Assembly (NCBI GenBank): GCA_031266805.1
Contig: JAISAH010000018.1
Coordinates: forward strand, 1-40,983
Direction of reading: 5' to 3'
DNA from: Gracilibacteraceae bacterium
Lineage (GTDB): Bacteria > Bacillota > Desulfitobacteriia > Desulfitobacteriales > Syntrophobotulaceae
Length of the DNA stretch: 40,983 nucleotides
The translations under genes and the position numbers were made by a program. A model generated the notes under the pieces. The model was not told the DNA's origin. It saw only the letters and a program-made list of their open reading frames with translations, and made no database searches. Below, piece after piece: positions 31,654 to 40,983 of this stretch; position 1 is the stretch's first letter, and the number at the start of each line of letters is the position of its first letter.

Positions 31654-33774
31654 AAACGGCCGTTTGACCGAGACGCGCCGGAGCAGTTCATACGTCTCCA
31701 GCGCCTCGGCCAGATCGCTTTCATCCACGGCCGCGCCGGCAAAAGCCGCTCTCTCGTAAAGCGCCGTGAGCGGGCGCAGGTCCGCGCCGTATTCCAGCTG
31801 GACGAAATCGGCCAGCATCCTTGGCGTATAAGGCTCCACCGGCGCCGCCCGATGGCGGGAAAGCAGTTCCTGGACGCGGCGGTAGAGAAGGATTAGCCCT
31901 TCCCGCGCGCCGGACTCGCGGACCCGGCGGCGAAAACCCGCTTCCCGTCTGGCGGGGATCAGGCGGCAGCGGACGAGGATGCTCAAAAGGACGGCGAGAC
32001 TCAAACAGCCGGCAAAAAGCAGCGCCCATTTCCGCTCGCCGCCGTTTTCAAACAGGCTTGGCGCTTCGCGCGCTTCCTCATAAGCCACCGTCGGCTCAAA
32101 AACCGTCCAGCCATAACCGGGCAGGAACACTTCCACATAAGCGTGAGCGCTGCCGCTGGTCACCAGAGCCACGCCGCCCTCGTCGGGAGGCGGCGCGTAA
32201 AAACCCTCGACATAACGGGCGTTGAGACCGGCGGCCCGCGCCATCAAAGTCATCGCCGTCGCGAAATCGGAGCAGGCGCCCCGATGGCTGTTAAAGATGA
32301 AATATTCCACATCCGTCTCGTACCCTTTCGGCGGCAGATAATTCAAATCATAAATATAGCTGTTTTCGCGAAAATAATTTTCGAGGACGGCCGCTTTTTC
32401 ATAGTCGCTCCGCAGGCCCGCCGTCGTCAGGGCGGCCAGCTGCGCCGTCCGTTCCGGCGCCGAATAAGACGCCGCGCCTAAAAACGTCTCCGCCATCTCC
32501 CGTTCCGTCTCAAACGCCAGCACATCCGTTCTGGCGTTCAGGCGGCCGGCGCGGGCAAACACCGCGTCCATATCGCTTAACAAATTTTCGTAATTAAAGG
32601 CGCTCAGATAGGTCAGCACATCTTTATCCAAAATTTGCCTGTAATAGGATAAATTGTATTGAGCGTTTCGCGGCAATTGGGACTGGCGGAGCAAAATCTC
32701 TCCGGTCGTCGTCTGGAACAAATTATCCGCGGGCACGCCGGCGATGTCAAAACTCGTCTCCGGATGGGGGACATACCGGGACTGCAGACCCAAATGCCGG
32801 ATCGCCGCGGTGCGCGGAGCCGGCGCCGCTTCAGGCGCTCCGCCCGCCGCGTAGCGGGCCGCGAAACCCCCGTCCAGTTCCGCCGCCTGTTTGATGAGAC
32901 GCAGCAGATTATCCGCGCCCAGGCTGGCTCGCTCTTTTTTCCAGTCGCTCTGCAGGACAAATAATTCGCCCACCGCGTTCCAGCCTCCCCGGCTGAAGGC
33001 GCCGAAAGTCTGGCGTTTCAGGTACAGCGGTTCCGTCGCCCGCACCTCCAGAAGCGGCTGCTCGTTTTCGGCGTTGTCGGGTAGGCTGTCGCCGGAGCGC
33101 AGAGACAGGCTGTCGTAATTCCCATATAACATACGAAAATAATCAAAAGGAGTGACGGCGGCCTTCGGCAAAATCAAAGCCGCCGCCACGAGCAGGGCCA
33201 GCGTTCCGCCGGCGACGAGCCAGTAAAGGCGGGGATTGACCATATCCACATCCCGCGTCGACTCCTTCCGGCGGCAATCAATGAGAACGACGACAAACAA
33301 GGCGGCGATTACGGCCAGATAAACCGGCGGTATGAGCGTCAGGCGCGAGGCGTACAGCATACAGGGTATGGTGATGATCAGCGTCGTCGTCGCCATGTTG
33401 ACGTTGACCCGCGTAAAATAATAGACGCCGGAGGCCAGAAAAAAGCACAGGACCGCGGCCAGGGAAATCAGGCCGGGCACAGGCAGGACGCCGTTTTTCA
33501 GCAGCGCGAGGGCGGCGAGGGGGATTTGCCCTTCCCATAGGTTGACCAGACAAAAAGGACCGGTCATCAGGGCGCCGGCAAGGAGATAGAGGAGGACGGC
33601 GCCCGCGGAGCGGCGTTGTTTTATCCGGGCGCAAAGGCAAAAGACCAGATAATTGCAGGCCAGAGCCGGCAGGACAAACAGAAAGGCCCAGCGGGTGTAG
33701 ACGCCGAGGGTCAGCATGACCAGCGCCGCAGAAAACAGCAGCGGTATACATATATCCCCGAATTTTTCCCGCAA
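31642..33774 (-). CDS. membrane-anchored transglutaminase-like protein (TgpA/DUF3488 type)
   Basis: About 710 residues. The N-terminal half of TgpA type has about six transmembrane segments (about 10-205), followed by a large extracytoplasmic part with a transglutaminase-like core. The catalytic cysteine is in HRGACSDFATAMTLMARAAG, the histidine in GSAHAYVEVFLPGYGW, and the third residue is Glu in FEPT, as is common in this family. One further transmembrane segment (KWALLFAGCLSLAVLLSILV) precedes a cytoplasmic DUF4129-like tail. Such proteins pair with DUF58 proteins and a MoxR ATPase; the ATPase is absent here. The TTG at 33774 lies one base after the DUF58 stop with GGAGG eight bases upstream, which is better than the TTG at 33795. 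Confidence 0.88.
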   Translation of the reverse strand: MREKFGDICIPLLFSAALVMLTLGVYTRWAFLFVLPALACNYLVFCLCARIKQRRSAGAVLLYLLAGALMTGPFCLVNLWEGQIPLAALALLKNGVLPVPGLISLAAVLCFFLASGVYYFTRVNVNMATTTLIITIPCMLYASRLTLIPPVYLAVIAALFVVVLIDCRRKESTRDVDMVNPRLYWLVAGGTLALLVAAALILPKAAVTPFDYFRMLYGNYDSLSLRSGDSLPDNAENEQPLLEVRATEPLYLKRQTFGAFSRGGWNAVGELFVLQSDWKKERASLGADNLLRLIKQAAELDGGFAARYAAGGAPEAAPAPRTAAIRHLGLQSRYVPHPETSFDIAGVPADNLFQTTTGEILLRQSQLPRNAQYNLSYYRQILDKDVLTYLSAFNYENLLSDMDAVFARAGRLNARTDVLAFETEREMAETFLGAASYSAPERTAQLAALTTAGLRSDYEKAAVLENYFRENSYIYDLNYLPPKGYETDVEYFIFNSHRGACSDFATAMTLMARAAGLNARYVEGFYAPPPDEGGVALVTSGSAHAYVEVFLPGYGWTVFEPTVAYEEAREAPSLFENGGERKWALLFAGCLSLAVLLSILVRCRLIPARREAGFRRRVRESGAREGLILLYRRVQELLSRHRAAPVEPYTPRMLADFVQLEYGADLRPLTALYERAAFAGAAVDESDLAEALETYELLRRVSVKRPFGIR

Positions 33775-33775
33775 A

Positions 33776-34981
33776 CTAAACACCTCCGCGCACAAAAGCG
33801 AGTTCCGGCGTTATCCGCCAGGCGCCGGGCAGCGCCGCCGCCGTCAGAGTCAGCACTTCGGTCCCCGGCTCTTGCGCGGCGCCCTCCCGGGGCCGCAGGT
33901 TTTCCGCCCGGTTGGAAAACAGCAGTGCCGTCCTGCCGTCGCCGTCCATCTCCGGCCGCGGTTCCGCGCCCCGGTTTTCCGCGCCGCGGGCGAAACGGAA
34001 TCTGGCCATCCGGTATTGCAAGGCGCTGACTTCGCGTTCCGTTTCCGGCGCGTTTTTTTGCCAGCGGCCATCCAAAAAAATATAAACGGCGCAGCGAAGA
34101 CCGGCGCGCACAAACAGCAGCGTCAGGCCCAGCAAGGCCTCCACCAGCCTTTCGTCCCGGCTGAACAGCGCCAGATTTTCTTCCGGTCGCGCGGTAAAAG
34201 GCGGCGCCGCCCGGTCGAGAATCAGTGACACCTTGGGGCTGACGGACGGCTCGTTCAGGCGAACCATATAAACGCCGGTCCGGGCCGAAAGTTTCCAGTT
34301 CACCCGCCGCAGCTGATCGCCCGGCACATATTCCCGGTGTTCAAAGCCGGGCAGCCCCATGTGAAAAAGCTCGTCCCGCCCCGTCTCTTCCTCGTCGTCC
34401 TCGGCCCGCGCCGCCATTATCTCATGCAGGAGCTCGTTTTCCCGCAAATCAGGCAAACGCGGCACCACCTCTATTTCCGCCGCCCAAGCGGCGGGCGCGG
34501 TCTCATCCTCCTCCCAGACAAAGCGGCAGAGTCCGAAAAAATCGGCGCCTTCCACAGAGCGTACGCCGACGGGGGCCGCGCCCCATATGGCCGCCGTATA
34601 AAGGCGTTCCAGCCGCTCGGCCGTATCCAGCCACGGCACCAGCACCAGATTTTTATTGCTTTCCGCGCTGAAATGCGGCGAGTCATGGAATTCGACCCGC
34701 AAAAAAACAAAAGTGGGCGCGGCGGCGCTAAAACAGGCGGTGAACAGGACCGTCTCCCCTTTGCGCAGCACACGCGCGGAAACGGAGGTCTCCAGCCGGA
34801 AAGTCCGCAGGGCGAATATATTGACGACGTTCATGATCAGCGGCGTCAGGGCGAGAATCAGCAAAAAAGTGAGACCGAAGCGGATATCGATGAACAAAGA
34901 GTAGGCCAGACAAAAAAGGCAGGTCAGTATATATCCGATCATATGCCGCCATATCACAGAAACCCGCATCACCTGTCTCAT
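33776..34981 (-). CDS. DUF58 (VWA-like) protein
   Basis: A 401-residue protein with two N-terminal transmembrane segments (about 10-52), then an extended region ending in the DUF58 core. The diagnostic [19 protein letters not shown] motif is at about residues 218-236, followed by VSLILDR with the von Willebrand A-like aspartate. DUF58 proteins accompany MoxR ATPases and transglutaminase-like membrane proteins in a widespread module whose exact task is unclear; envelope assembly is often suggested. The ATG overlaps the histidine-kinase stop as ATGA, and the transglutaminase gene starts one base after its stop, so all three are translated as one operon. Confidence 0.87.
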   Translation of the reverse strand: MRQVMRVSVIWRHMIGYILTCLFCLAYSLFIDIRFGLTFLLILALTPLIMNVVNIFALRTFRLETSVSARVLRKGETVLFTACFSAAAPTFVFLRVEFHDSPHFSAESNKNLVLVPWLDTAERLERLYTAAIWGAAPVGVRSVEGADFFGLCRFVWEEDETAPAAWAAEIEVVPRLPDLRENELLHEIMAARAEDDEEETGRDELFHMGLPGFEHREYVPGDQLRRVNWKLSARTGVYMVRLNEPSVSPKVSLILDRAAPPFTARPEENLALFSRDERLVEALLGLTLLFVRAGLRCAVYIFLDGRWQKNAPETEREVSALQYRMARFRFARGAENRGAEPRPEMDGDGRTALLFSNRAENLRPREGAAQEPGTEVLTLTAAALPGAWRITPELAFVRGGV

Positions 34982-37900
34982 TTTCCCTCACGGTCATCTT
35001 TTTCCGGTAAATACTCCCGCAGGCGGCGCAGCACTTCATCGAAATCCAGCGGTTTGCCGATATGCCCGTCCATGCCGGCCGCGAGGCATTTTTCCACATC
35101 CTCTCGGAAAACATTGGCAGTCATGGCTATTATTGGAATCTTTTGCGCCCGCGGGAATTCCAGGGCCCGGATGCGCCGCGTCGCTTCAAACCCATCCATC
35201 TCCGGCATCTGGATATCCATAAATATCATGTCGTAAGCGTCGGGATTGGCGGCAAAAATATTCACCGCCTCGGCGCCGTTTTCCGCGCAGTCGATATTCA
35301 GCCGCGTCGCCTCCAGCAAAGCCAGCACGATCTCCCGGTTGATCTCCACGTCCTCCGCCAAAATCACGCGATAAGCGCTGAAATCATCCGTTTCCGCCGA
35401 TTCGCCCTCGGCCGGGAGGCGGCCGGCGCCGAGACACCCGGCGATACAGTCGGCGACCGCGGAAGGGAAGAGCGGTTTGGGCAAAAAGTCGCTCACGCCG
35501 GCTTCCCGCGCCTGCGTCTCTATAACGCTCCATTCCGCGGAGGAAATCATGAGGACGACGGCGGGCTTATCCCCCGCCTCCGCCCGGACGCCGCGCGCGA
35601 AATCCAAACAGTCCGTATCGGGCAGCGCCCTGTCTATGAAATAAATGTCATAAAATACTTTTTTGTCCAATAAAGAGCGGGCTTCCCCGCAGCTGGCGGC
35701 GGTATCGCAGGCAATGCCGAGTTCAAAAGCTATTTCCGTGAAATACTCCTGTATTTCCGGCGTGGCGCCGGCCATCAGCACCCGGATACCGCCCAAGGTG
35801 ATCCCCGCCGGCCAAAATTCCGCCGCCCGGTCTTTTCCGGCGCGTTTCACCATGGCGGTAAAAGCGAAAGTCGATCCCTGTCCCGGCTCCGATTCCAGCC
35901 ATATTTTTCCATCCATCATGTCCACGATGCGCTTGGAAATGGCCAGTCCCAGGCCCGTGCCGCCGTACTGCCGCGAAGTGCTGCTTTCGGCCTGCTGAAA
36001 AGAGGTGAAAAGCCTGGCCCGCTGCTGCGCGGAAATCCCGATGCCCGTGTCCGTCACTTCGATCCGGAGTTTGCACGCTCCTTCGTCGTCCTCACCCGCC
36101 AAACGCGCGTCGAGCCGCAGAGTGCCGCCTTCCGGCGTGAATTTGACCGCGTTGCTCAAAAGGTTCGTGATTACCTGCGCCAGACGCTGATCATCCCCGA
36201 TCAGCACGCGCGGTATGGCCCGGTCGATATACACGGCGAAATTCTGCCGTTTTTCCTCCGCCCGGAAGTTAATGACGCTGACGACTTTCTGGAGCATTTT
36301 TTCAAAATCGAATTCGGCGGACGAAATTTCCAGCTTGCCCGCCTCGATCTTGGACATATCCAAAATGTCGTTGATAACGCCCAGCAAATGCGCGGAAGCA
36401 GCCTCGATCTTCAGGAAGGCATAATCTTTCCGTTCCGCGTCCGCCGCCGCTTTGCCGATGGAGGTCATACCGATAATCGCGTTCATCGGCGTCCGCATTT
36501 CATGACTCATGTTCGCGAGGAAAGCCCCTTTCGCCTGGCTGGCCCGCTCCGCCTCTTCCCGCGCGCTGAACAACTGTGAAACGTCGTTCATCACGACGAC
36601 AACCCCGCGGCAGACGCCGTCGTTTTCCTGGGCCGGGGTTATCCCAATCTGGAACACCGCCGTTTTGCCGGAAAGGAGTTCGATTTTTTCCTCGTAGCTC
36701 TCGCCCTGGTTTGTCGCAATAACCTCAAGGCAGCGATCCCCGGCGGCGGATACCCAGGCGCCGGGCATGGTTCCCGCGAAGAGTTCCGGAAAAGAAAGAT
36801 CTATCATTTCGCGTATGCTGTCGAAACCCAGAAACTCCGCCGTCTTTTCGCTTCCCAGCATAAAGCACATATTGAGGTCAAGCATGAACGTAATACCGGG
36901 CGTGTTTTTCAGCACCAAATGTTCGTTCTTTTTAATCGCCGCCAGAAGATCGTTGGCCAGAACCCTGGAAATGGCTCCGGTTTCGCCGGGCTGTCCGGCA
37001 AGGACCATGTAGCCGGATTCTTTGCCGCTCTGCAGCAGTTTACCGTAGGATACCTCGAAACGGTAACGTCTGATCTTTTCGGCCATGCGGACAAAGGGCA
37101 GGTATATGAGGAAGCCCACGGCGATATTCAGCACCTGCATAACGCTGCCCGCGACCGAGCCCGCCGCGGCATAGCCGCTGATAATTGCCGGCGTGGTCCA
37201 GGCAACTTTTGCCGCGGAAACCGGCAGGATCCCCATAACCGCAGCGCTCCAGGAAATCACCGTCAGCACCAGGGGAGCCGCGACAAAGGGGATAAGGTAT
37301 ATCGGATTGAGAACAACCGGTATACCGAAAAGGAGGATCTCGTTAATGTTAAAAACAGCGGGCAAAATCGAAATTACCGCGAGCCGCTTCAGCCCGCTTT
37401 TCTTATGGATGACAAAAAGCGCCGCCAGCAGGGACAGGGTGTTTCCCGCGCCTCCCATGGAGGCGTAGGCGTCGAAAAAAGTCTTGGTAAAAACAAGCGG
37501 CGAGCCGGACACGGCAGCCGATTCTGTTACGGCGGGAAGGTATATTTCGGTTATCACAGGTTCCAGGGCGTTGGCGCCGTGAATCCCGAAGAACCACAGT
37601 ATCTGCCGCGTCAGGGTATAGAGAAGGGCCGTCCCCAGGTTGTTTCCCAGGCCCTTGAACGGAAGGGAAATGTAATTATAGATAAGGACGTGAATGTCCG
37701 TTATCCCGGCCGCCGCCATCGCCGTTTTAAAGAGGGCGAATATTCCCAGGGTAAACATGGCGGGAACCATCGCCGCGAGCACATGGGACATCGCTGTGCC
37801 GGCGTCCTCGGAAAAAAACCGGATGCGGAGTTTTTTGATCCGGTAAAACAAAAGAAATATCTTTGCGGAAGCAAAACCGGCGATAATCGCAAGGAACAGC

Positions 37901-38313
37901 CCGTTAACTCCCATCCAGTTATAGGGAATGGCAAAGTCGTTGGACGAAGGCTCAAGTATGGTCAAAAGGGAACAAAACGACAAAAGGCCGGCAATAACCG
38001 GATGTACCGCGTCGAGGGGATTTTTCAGATTGAAACGTTCCGCGACTCCATACCCGATGGAAAAGGTCATAACCGGAGAGAGGATCGCCAGGGTACCGTT
38101 CCAGATATAAGCGCCGAAGCCGCGCCAGAGCGGACCGAAAAGGCTTTCCATAAAATCCTGATAAACCTTAACCGGGAAATTGTTGATCAGCACGGCAGCC
38201 GCTCCGGCGATAACTACCGGCAGCGTAAGGGTAAGGGAATTCCTCACGATGCTTAACTGTTCCGAGTTTGCCGCTTTAATCCAGAAAAGCCGAACCTTTT
38301 TATGTTTACCCAT
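34978..38313 (-). CDS. PTS-EIIC-like membrane sensor fused to hybrid histidine kinase with two receivers
   Basis: An 1111-residue protein. Residues about 10-415 form a complete-looking PTS EIIC domain of the cellobiose/lactose class, with [14 protein letters not shown] and [21 protein letters not shown]-like domain follows (about 450-585). HisKA has the phospho-acceptor His604 in NMSHEMRTP; HATPase_c (about 705-830) has [16 protein letters not shown] and GTGLGLAI. Receiver 1 (about 845-960) has FIDRALPD and FLPKPLF; receiver 2 (about 985-1105) has [20 protein letters not shown] and IGKPLDF. No EIIA, EIIB or HPr phosphorylation domain is attached, so the EIIC part probably senses or binds a sugar. 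Codon choice changes near residue 590, so a recombination or assembly join must be considered. It overlaps DUF58 by four bases. Confidence 0.85.
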   Translation of the reverse strand: MGKHKKVRLFWIKAANSEQLSIVRNSLTLTLPVVIAGAAAVLINNFPVKVYQDFMESLFGPLWRGFGAYIWNGTLAILSPVMTFSIGYGVAERFNLKNPLDAVHPVIAGLLSFCSLLTILEPSSNDFAIPYNWMGVNGLFLAIIAGFASAKIFLLFYRIKKLRIRFFSEDAGTAMSHVLAAMVPAMFTLGIFALFKTAMAAAGITDIHVLIYNYISLPFKGLGNNLGTALLYTLTRQILWFFGIHGANALEPVITEIYLPAVTESAAVSGSPLVFTKTFFDAYASMGGAGNTLSLLAALFVIHKKSGLKRLAVISILPAVFNINEILLFGIPVVLNPIYLIPFVAAPLVLTVISWSAAVMGILPVSAAKVAWTTPAIISGYAAAGSVAGSVMQVLNIAVGFLIYLPFVRMAEKIRRYRFEVSYGKLLQSGKESGYMVLAGQPGETGAISRVLANDLLAAIKKNEHLVLKNTPGITFMLDLNMCFMLGSEKTAEFLGFDSIREMIDLSFPELFAGTMPGAWVSAAGDRCLEVIATNQGESYEEKIELLSGKTAVFQIGITPAQENDGVCRGVVVVMNDVSQLFSAREEAERASQAKGAFLANMSHEMRTPMNAIIGMTSIGKAAADAERKDYAFLKIEAASAHLLGVINDILDMSKIEAGKLEISSAEFDFEKMLQKVVSVINFRAEEKRQNFAVYIDRAIPRVLIGDDQRLAQVITNLLSNAVKFTPEGGTLRLDARLAGEDDEGACKLRIEVTDTGIGISAQQRARLFTSFQQAESSTSRQYGGTGLGLAISKRIVDMMDGKIWLESEPGQGSTFAFTAMVKRAGKDRAAEFWPAGITLGGIRVLMAGATPEIQEYFTEIAFELGIACDTAASCGEARSLLDKKVFYDIYFIDRALPDTDCLDFARGVRAEAGDKPAVVLMISSAEWSVIETQAREAGVSDFLPKPLFPSAVADCIAGCLGAGRLPAEGESAETDDFSAYRVILAEDVEINREIVLALLEATRLNIDCAENGAEAVNIFAANPDAYDMIFMDIQMPEMDGFEATRRIRALEFPRAQKIPIIAMTANVFREDVEKCLAAGMDGHIGKPLDFDEVLRRLREYLPEKDDREGK

Positions 38314-38446
38314 ACTAAGAGTTTAATGCCTGCCGTTGTAATCGTCCATACAAGACTTTACCCGGGCAGCCGGAATTTTAGCCGCTTGCGCTGTCCGTTT
38401 TCGTCAGACACTGGAACCAAACGCTTTTTTGTGATACCCTGGCGTT

Positions 38447-39721
38447 ATGGCCGAAAAGACATTTCCCCTTGACAAAGACAAGCTTGAAAAGCTTGCGGAA
38501 ACATACCCGACACCGTTTTACCTTTACGACGAAAAGGCGATTCGGGAAAACGCCCGCCGTATGCAAAAGGCCTTTTCCTGCTTTCCCGCGTACAAGGAAC
38601 ATTTTGCGGTTAAGGCGCTGCCCAATCCTTACATATTGAAGATCCTTGCGGACGAAGGTTTCGGCGCCGACTGCTCGAGCCTGCCGGAACTGCTCCTTGC
38701 GGATATGGCCGGCATGAAAGGCGAAGAACTGATGTTTACCGCCAACGAAACGCCGGCGGCGGAGTACCGCAAGGCCAGGGAGCTGGGAGCGGTGATAAAC
38801 CTCGACGATATAAGCCACATTGAGTTTCTTGAAAACTGCGCGGGCGTTCCGGAACTTGTTTCGTGCCGTTACAATCCCGGCCCCCTCAAGGAAGGAAACG
38901 CGATTATCGGGAAACCCGAAGAGGCAAAGTACGGCTTTACCCGGGAACAGCTTTTGGAAGGTTACGCGATGCTCAAGGCCAAGGGGGCAAAACGCTTCGG
39001 CCTTCATACAATGGTCGCTTCCAATGAACTTTCTCTGGCGTATCATGTCGAGACCGCCCGCCTCTTGTTTGAACTTGCCCTGGAGATTTTTGACAAAACA
39101 GGGATCCGCCTTGAATTCATCAATTTGGGCGGAGGGCTGGGCATCCCCTACAGACCGGAACAGGAAGCCGTCCGCTGGGAAGCTCTTACCGGAGGAATCA
39201 AGCGGGTTTACGACGAACTGATTGCGGGAAGCCCACTTTACCCGCTGGCGATTCATACCGAATACGGGCGTCCGGTTACCGGCCCTTACGGCTGGCTTGT
39301 GGCCAGGGCCATTCACCGCAAAAACATCTACCGCAGCTATATCGGCCTTGACGCGTGCATGGCGGATCTGATGCGGCCGGCTCTCTACGGGGCCTACCAC
39401 CACATAACCGTCGCCGGCAAAGAAAACGCGCCGCCGGAAGAAACTTACGACATTGTGGGAAGCCTCTGCGAAAACAACGATAAATTCGCCGTACAGAGAA
39501 AACTCCCGAAAATTGTAACAGGCGAAAAATCGGGCGACCTGGTGATCATCCACGACGCCGGCGCCCACGGCAGGGCCATGGGCTTTAACTACAACGGCAA
39601 ACTCCGCTGCGGCGAGCTTTTATTCCGCGAAGACGGCTCGGTTTTGCGGATACGCCGGCCCGAAACAACGGACGATTACTTTGCCACGTTGGATCTGCGG
39701 GGCCTGGACGAATTTTCCTGA
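38447..39721 (+). CDS. lysA: diaminopimelate decarboxylase-like PLP enzyme
   Basis: A 424-residue fold-type III PLP decarboxylase of the LysA/ornithine/arginine group. The PLP lysine is in HFAVKALPNPYIL (about residues 50-62), the glycine-rich phosphate site is INLGGGLGIPY (about 225-235), and the C-terminal catalytic region has GLDACMADLMRPALYGAYHH and HDAGAHGRAMGFNYNG. LysA makes L-lysine from meso-diaminopimelate; this is the best guess, though a related amino-acid decarboxylase is possible. No Shine-Dalgarno sequence precedes the ATG at 38447. Leucine codons are mostly CTT at the start (all four of the first four), unlike the genes left of 36.5 kb. It is transcribed away from the kinase gene. 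Confidence 0.88.
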   Translation: MAEKTFPLDKDKLEKLAETYPTPFYLYDEKAIRENARRMQKAFSCFPAYKEHFAVKALPNPYILKILADEGFGADCSSLPELLLADMAGMKGEELMFTANETPAAEYRKARELGAVINLDDISHIEFLENCAGVPELVSCRYNPGPLKEGNAIIGKPEEAKYGFTREQLLEGYAMLKAKGAKRFGLHTMVASNELSLAYHVETARLLFELALEIFDKTGIRLEFINLGGGLGIPYRPEQEAVRWEALTGGIKRVYDELIAGSPLYPLAIHTEYGRPVTGPYGWLVARAIHRKNIYRSYIGLDACMADLMRPALYGAYHHITVAGKENAPPEETYDIVGSLCENNDKFAVQRKLPKIVTGEKSGDLVIIHDAGAHGRAMGFNYNGKLRCGELLFREDGSVLRIRRPETTDDYFATLDLRGLDEFS

Positions 39722-39781
39722 AACGCCCATTCGCCTTAAACCCGGCGGTTTTGATACGATCTTGCTGAAATCCGCTTTGTT

Positions 39782-39798
39782 TGAACACTGAGTGTTCA
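39782..39798. terminator. inverted repeat between convergent lysA and CorC-type genes
   Basis: TGAACACT-g-AGTGTTCA is a perfect eight-base inverted repeat around one base and includes the stop codon of the - strand gene. The central loop is too small for a full RNA hairpin unless inner pairs open, and there is no T tract, so termination is uncertain. Confidence 0.4.
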
Positions 39799-40983
39799 GA
39801 ATTTACGGACCAGCGCCGAAACAAGACGGCGGTCTTTAATTTTGGTAACGCTGATTGAAAGCCCCTGATCTTCAAGCCCGGGCTTTTCGCCGTCTTCGGG
39901 GATCCGGCCCAGAAGGGTAAACACATAGCCGCCGAAGGTATCGTAGCTTTCTACCGGAAGGGCGGCGCCTGTTTCGGCGGCCACCTTGTCCAGTGACGCT
40001 CCGCCGCTTATCCGCCAGAGGCCGGGGCCTTTTTTTTCTATGGCCGGAAGTTCCGCCTTTTCTTCGCTGTCGGCAAGATCGCCCACAAGCGCCTCAAGCA
40101 AATCGTTCATCGTAACAATGCCGTCCACGCTTCCGTATTCGTCAACCACAACGGCAAAGTGGTTCCGCCTGGTTTTCATCCGCCTGAACAGTATGTTTGC
40201 CGGCGCCGTGTTGGGAACAAGCTGCGCCGGTTTTACCGCGTTTTCCATTACCGGGACACGGCGTCTGTCTTCAAGGCCAAGGTAATCCCTCGCGCAGAGC
40301 ACGCCCCGCGTGTCGTCGATGTTTTCTCCGCATACCGGATAATAGCTGTGCCTGGTTTCCAGAACGATCCGTTCCCATTCGCGATCTTCATCCTTAAGCC
40401 GGAGAAACACCGCGTCCCGGCGGTGAGTCATCAGTTCTTCCGCAGTTATATCATCAAATTCAAAAACATTGTTGATGATTTCTTTTTCTCCGGAAGCGAT
40501 TGATCCCCGGGCGCTGCCCGCTTCGACGAGGAGCCGTATTTCTTCTTCGGTTACCGCCTCGTCTTCCGCCTCCGGATCTATTCCAAAAAGCCGGAGCAGG
40601 CCGTTGGTGGATCGCGTAAGAAGCCACACGACCGGGGCAAAAAGTTTTGAGATAAAGACAACGAGCGAGGAGAGGGCGAACGCGAGACGTTCCGCTTTGC
40701 GCATCGCGATGCGTTTGGGGACAAGCTCTCCCAGCACGAGGGTCAAAAAGGAAAGGATGAGGGTGATAAGGACAAGCGACACGGTACCGATAGTGGCTTC
40801 GGGAATGGCCGCGCCGGCTTTGACGAGCGCCGCAGCAAGGCGGCCGGAAAAATTGTCCGCGGCGAAGGCGCTTCCCAGAAAACCGGCAAGGGTAATGCCC
40901 ACCTGGATTGTGGCAAGAAATTTCGCCGGCTTGCTGGTAAGGGAAAGAAGCCGTTTCGCCTTACGGCTGCCGCCCGCGGCGAG
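39796..40983 (-). CDS. CorC/HlyC-type CNNM-CBS membrane protein (5' end outside window)
   Basis: At least 396 residues, open to the right edge. The frame continues upstream of a GTG at 40902 with the family-like SRKAKRLLSLTSKPAKFL and TIQVGITLAGFLGSAF, so the true start is outside. The order is an N-terminal CNNM/DUF21 membrane domain (segments around GSVSLVLITLILSFLTLVLGELVPKR-like sequence), an acidic linker, two CBS domains (RRDAVFLRLKDEDREWERIV and FAVVVDEYGSVDGIVTMNDLL), and a C-terminal CorC/HlyC domain (SYDTFGGYVFTLLGRIPEDG). The family is linked to magnesium/cobalt efflux and is historically called hemolysin TlyC. Leucine codon use (CTT-rich) matches lysA. Confidence 0.9.
   Translation of the reverse strand, partial: LAAGGSRKAKRLLSLTSKPAKFLATIQVGITLAGFLGSAFAADNFSGRLAAALVKAGAAIPEATIGTVSLVLITLILSFLTLVLGELVPKRIAMRKAERLAFALSSLVVFISKLFAPVVWLLTRSTNGLLRLFGIDPEAEDEAVTEEEIRLLVEAGSARGSIASGEKEIINNVFEFDDITAEELMTHRRDAVFLRLKDEDREWERIVLETRHSYYPVCGENIDDTRGVLCARDYLGLEDRRRVPVMENAVKPAQLVPNTAPANILFRRMKTRRNHFAVVVDEYGSVDGIVTMNDLLEALVGDLADSEEKAELPAIEKKGPGLWRISGGASLDKVAAETGAALPVESYDTFGGYVFTLLGRIPEDGEKPGLEDQGLSISVTKIKDRRLVSALVRKF

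Noticed and set aside
34337-35236. 299-codon open frame on the + strand
   Set aside because: It is antisense to DUF58 and the kinase C-terminus, both of which carry strong family motifs.
36919-38256. 445-codon open frame on the + strand
   Set aside because: It is antisense to the EIIC half of the kinase fusion. Its composition is basic and low in hydrophobic residues with no recognisable motif, a typical shadow of a GC-rich gene.
38378-39568. 396-codon open frame on the - strand
   Set aside because: It is antisense to lysA, whose product has all decarboxylase motifs; the reverse product has none.
1-40983. CRISPR array, tRNA or rRNA genes, complete insertion sequence, integrase or att repeats
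   Set aside because: I looked for spaced direct repeats, cloverleaf-like segments, transposase motifs and long terminal repeats by reading, and found none that hold up.

Overview
The window looks like a diderm, Firmicute-related anaerobe, with Negativicutes as the best guess. The reasons are a Bacillus-type YqeG phosphatase and a TrmL-like methyltransferase beside an RND efflux pump with a lipoprotein adaptor (which needs an outer membrane), AmrS, LUD and QueG-like redox proteins, and a long CoA-based, flavin-rich, oxygen-independent catabolic operon. Taxonomy is inferred from gene content only. No rRNA, tRNA, CRISPR array or complete insertion sequence was seen, and no stretch over 300 bases lacks a gene.

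Layout. (1) 1-6.5 kb, + strand: tail of a possible partial ORF, trmL (apparently leaderless), a WecA/TagO-like prenyl-phosphate sugar-1-phosphate transferase, yqeG, and a two-gene RND efflux operon. (2) 6.5-8.6 kb, - strand: MFS gene overlapping amrS, which lacks its usual C-terminal tail. (3) 8.7-27.9 kb: a visibly AT-richer island, all on the - strand. From the promoter it reads fixA-fixB, acyl-CoA dehydrogenase, abfD-like 1, CoA-transferase, abfD-like 2, enoyl-CoA hydratase, MFS transporter, old-yellow-enzyme/dienoyl-CoA reductase, VOC protein, GldA-like dehydrogenase, SDR, VOC protein, small CGGCNP protein, butanol-dehydrogenase-like ADH, flavodoxin-type reductase with zinc ribbon, and last a sigma-54 enhancer-binding regulator. 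A consensus -24/-12 promoter precedes fixA, with a large palindrome about 97 bp upstream of the predicted transcript start. (4) 27.9-31.6 kb, + strand: LUD-domain and QueG-like genes behind a perfect 24-bp palindrome, cysK, and a WGR/YfeS-like protein. (5) 31.6-38.3 kb, - strand: a PTS-EIIC/histidine-kinase/double-receiver fusion overlapping a DUF58 gene, then a membrane transglutaminase. (6) 38.4-41 kb: a lysA-like decarboxylase and a partial CorC/HlyC-type CNNM-CBS protein.

How the genes may work together. The island looks like a self-contained, inducible pathway. An organic acid would be imported, converted to a CoA thioester by CoA-transferase, dehydrated or isomerised by two [4Fe-4S]/FAD dehydratases of the 4-hydroxybutyryl-CoA dehydratase family (both with the complete three-Cys/one-His cluster ligand set), then hydrated or reduced by the crotonase and the acyl-CoA dehydrogenase with FixAB as electron partner. 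The second half supplies enoate reduction, alcohol/ketone redox and two VOC enzymes. The substrate cannot be read from the sequence.

Two cautions. Codon choice changes within the kinase gene near the phospho-acceptor histidine (about 36.5 kb): everything to the right uses CTT leucine codons freely, while the left flank prefers CTG. The EIIC-kinase fusion, lysA and the CorC gene could therefore reflect recombination or an assembly join. Compositional statements rest on hand counts of short stretches, not a full calculation.
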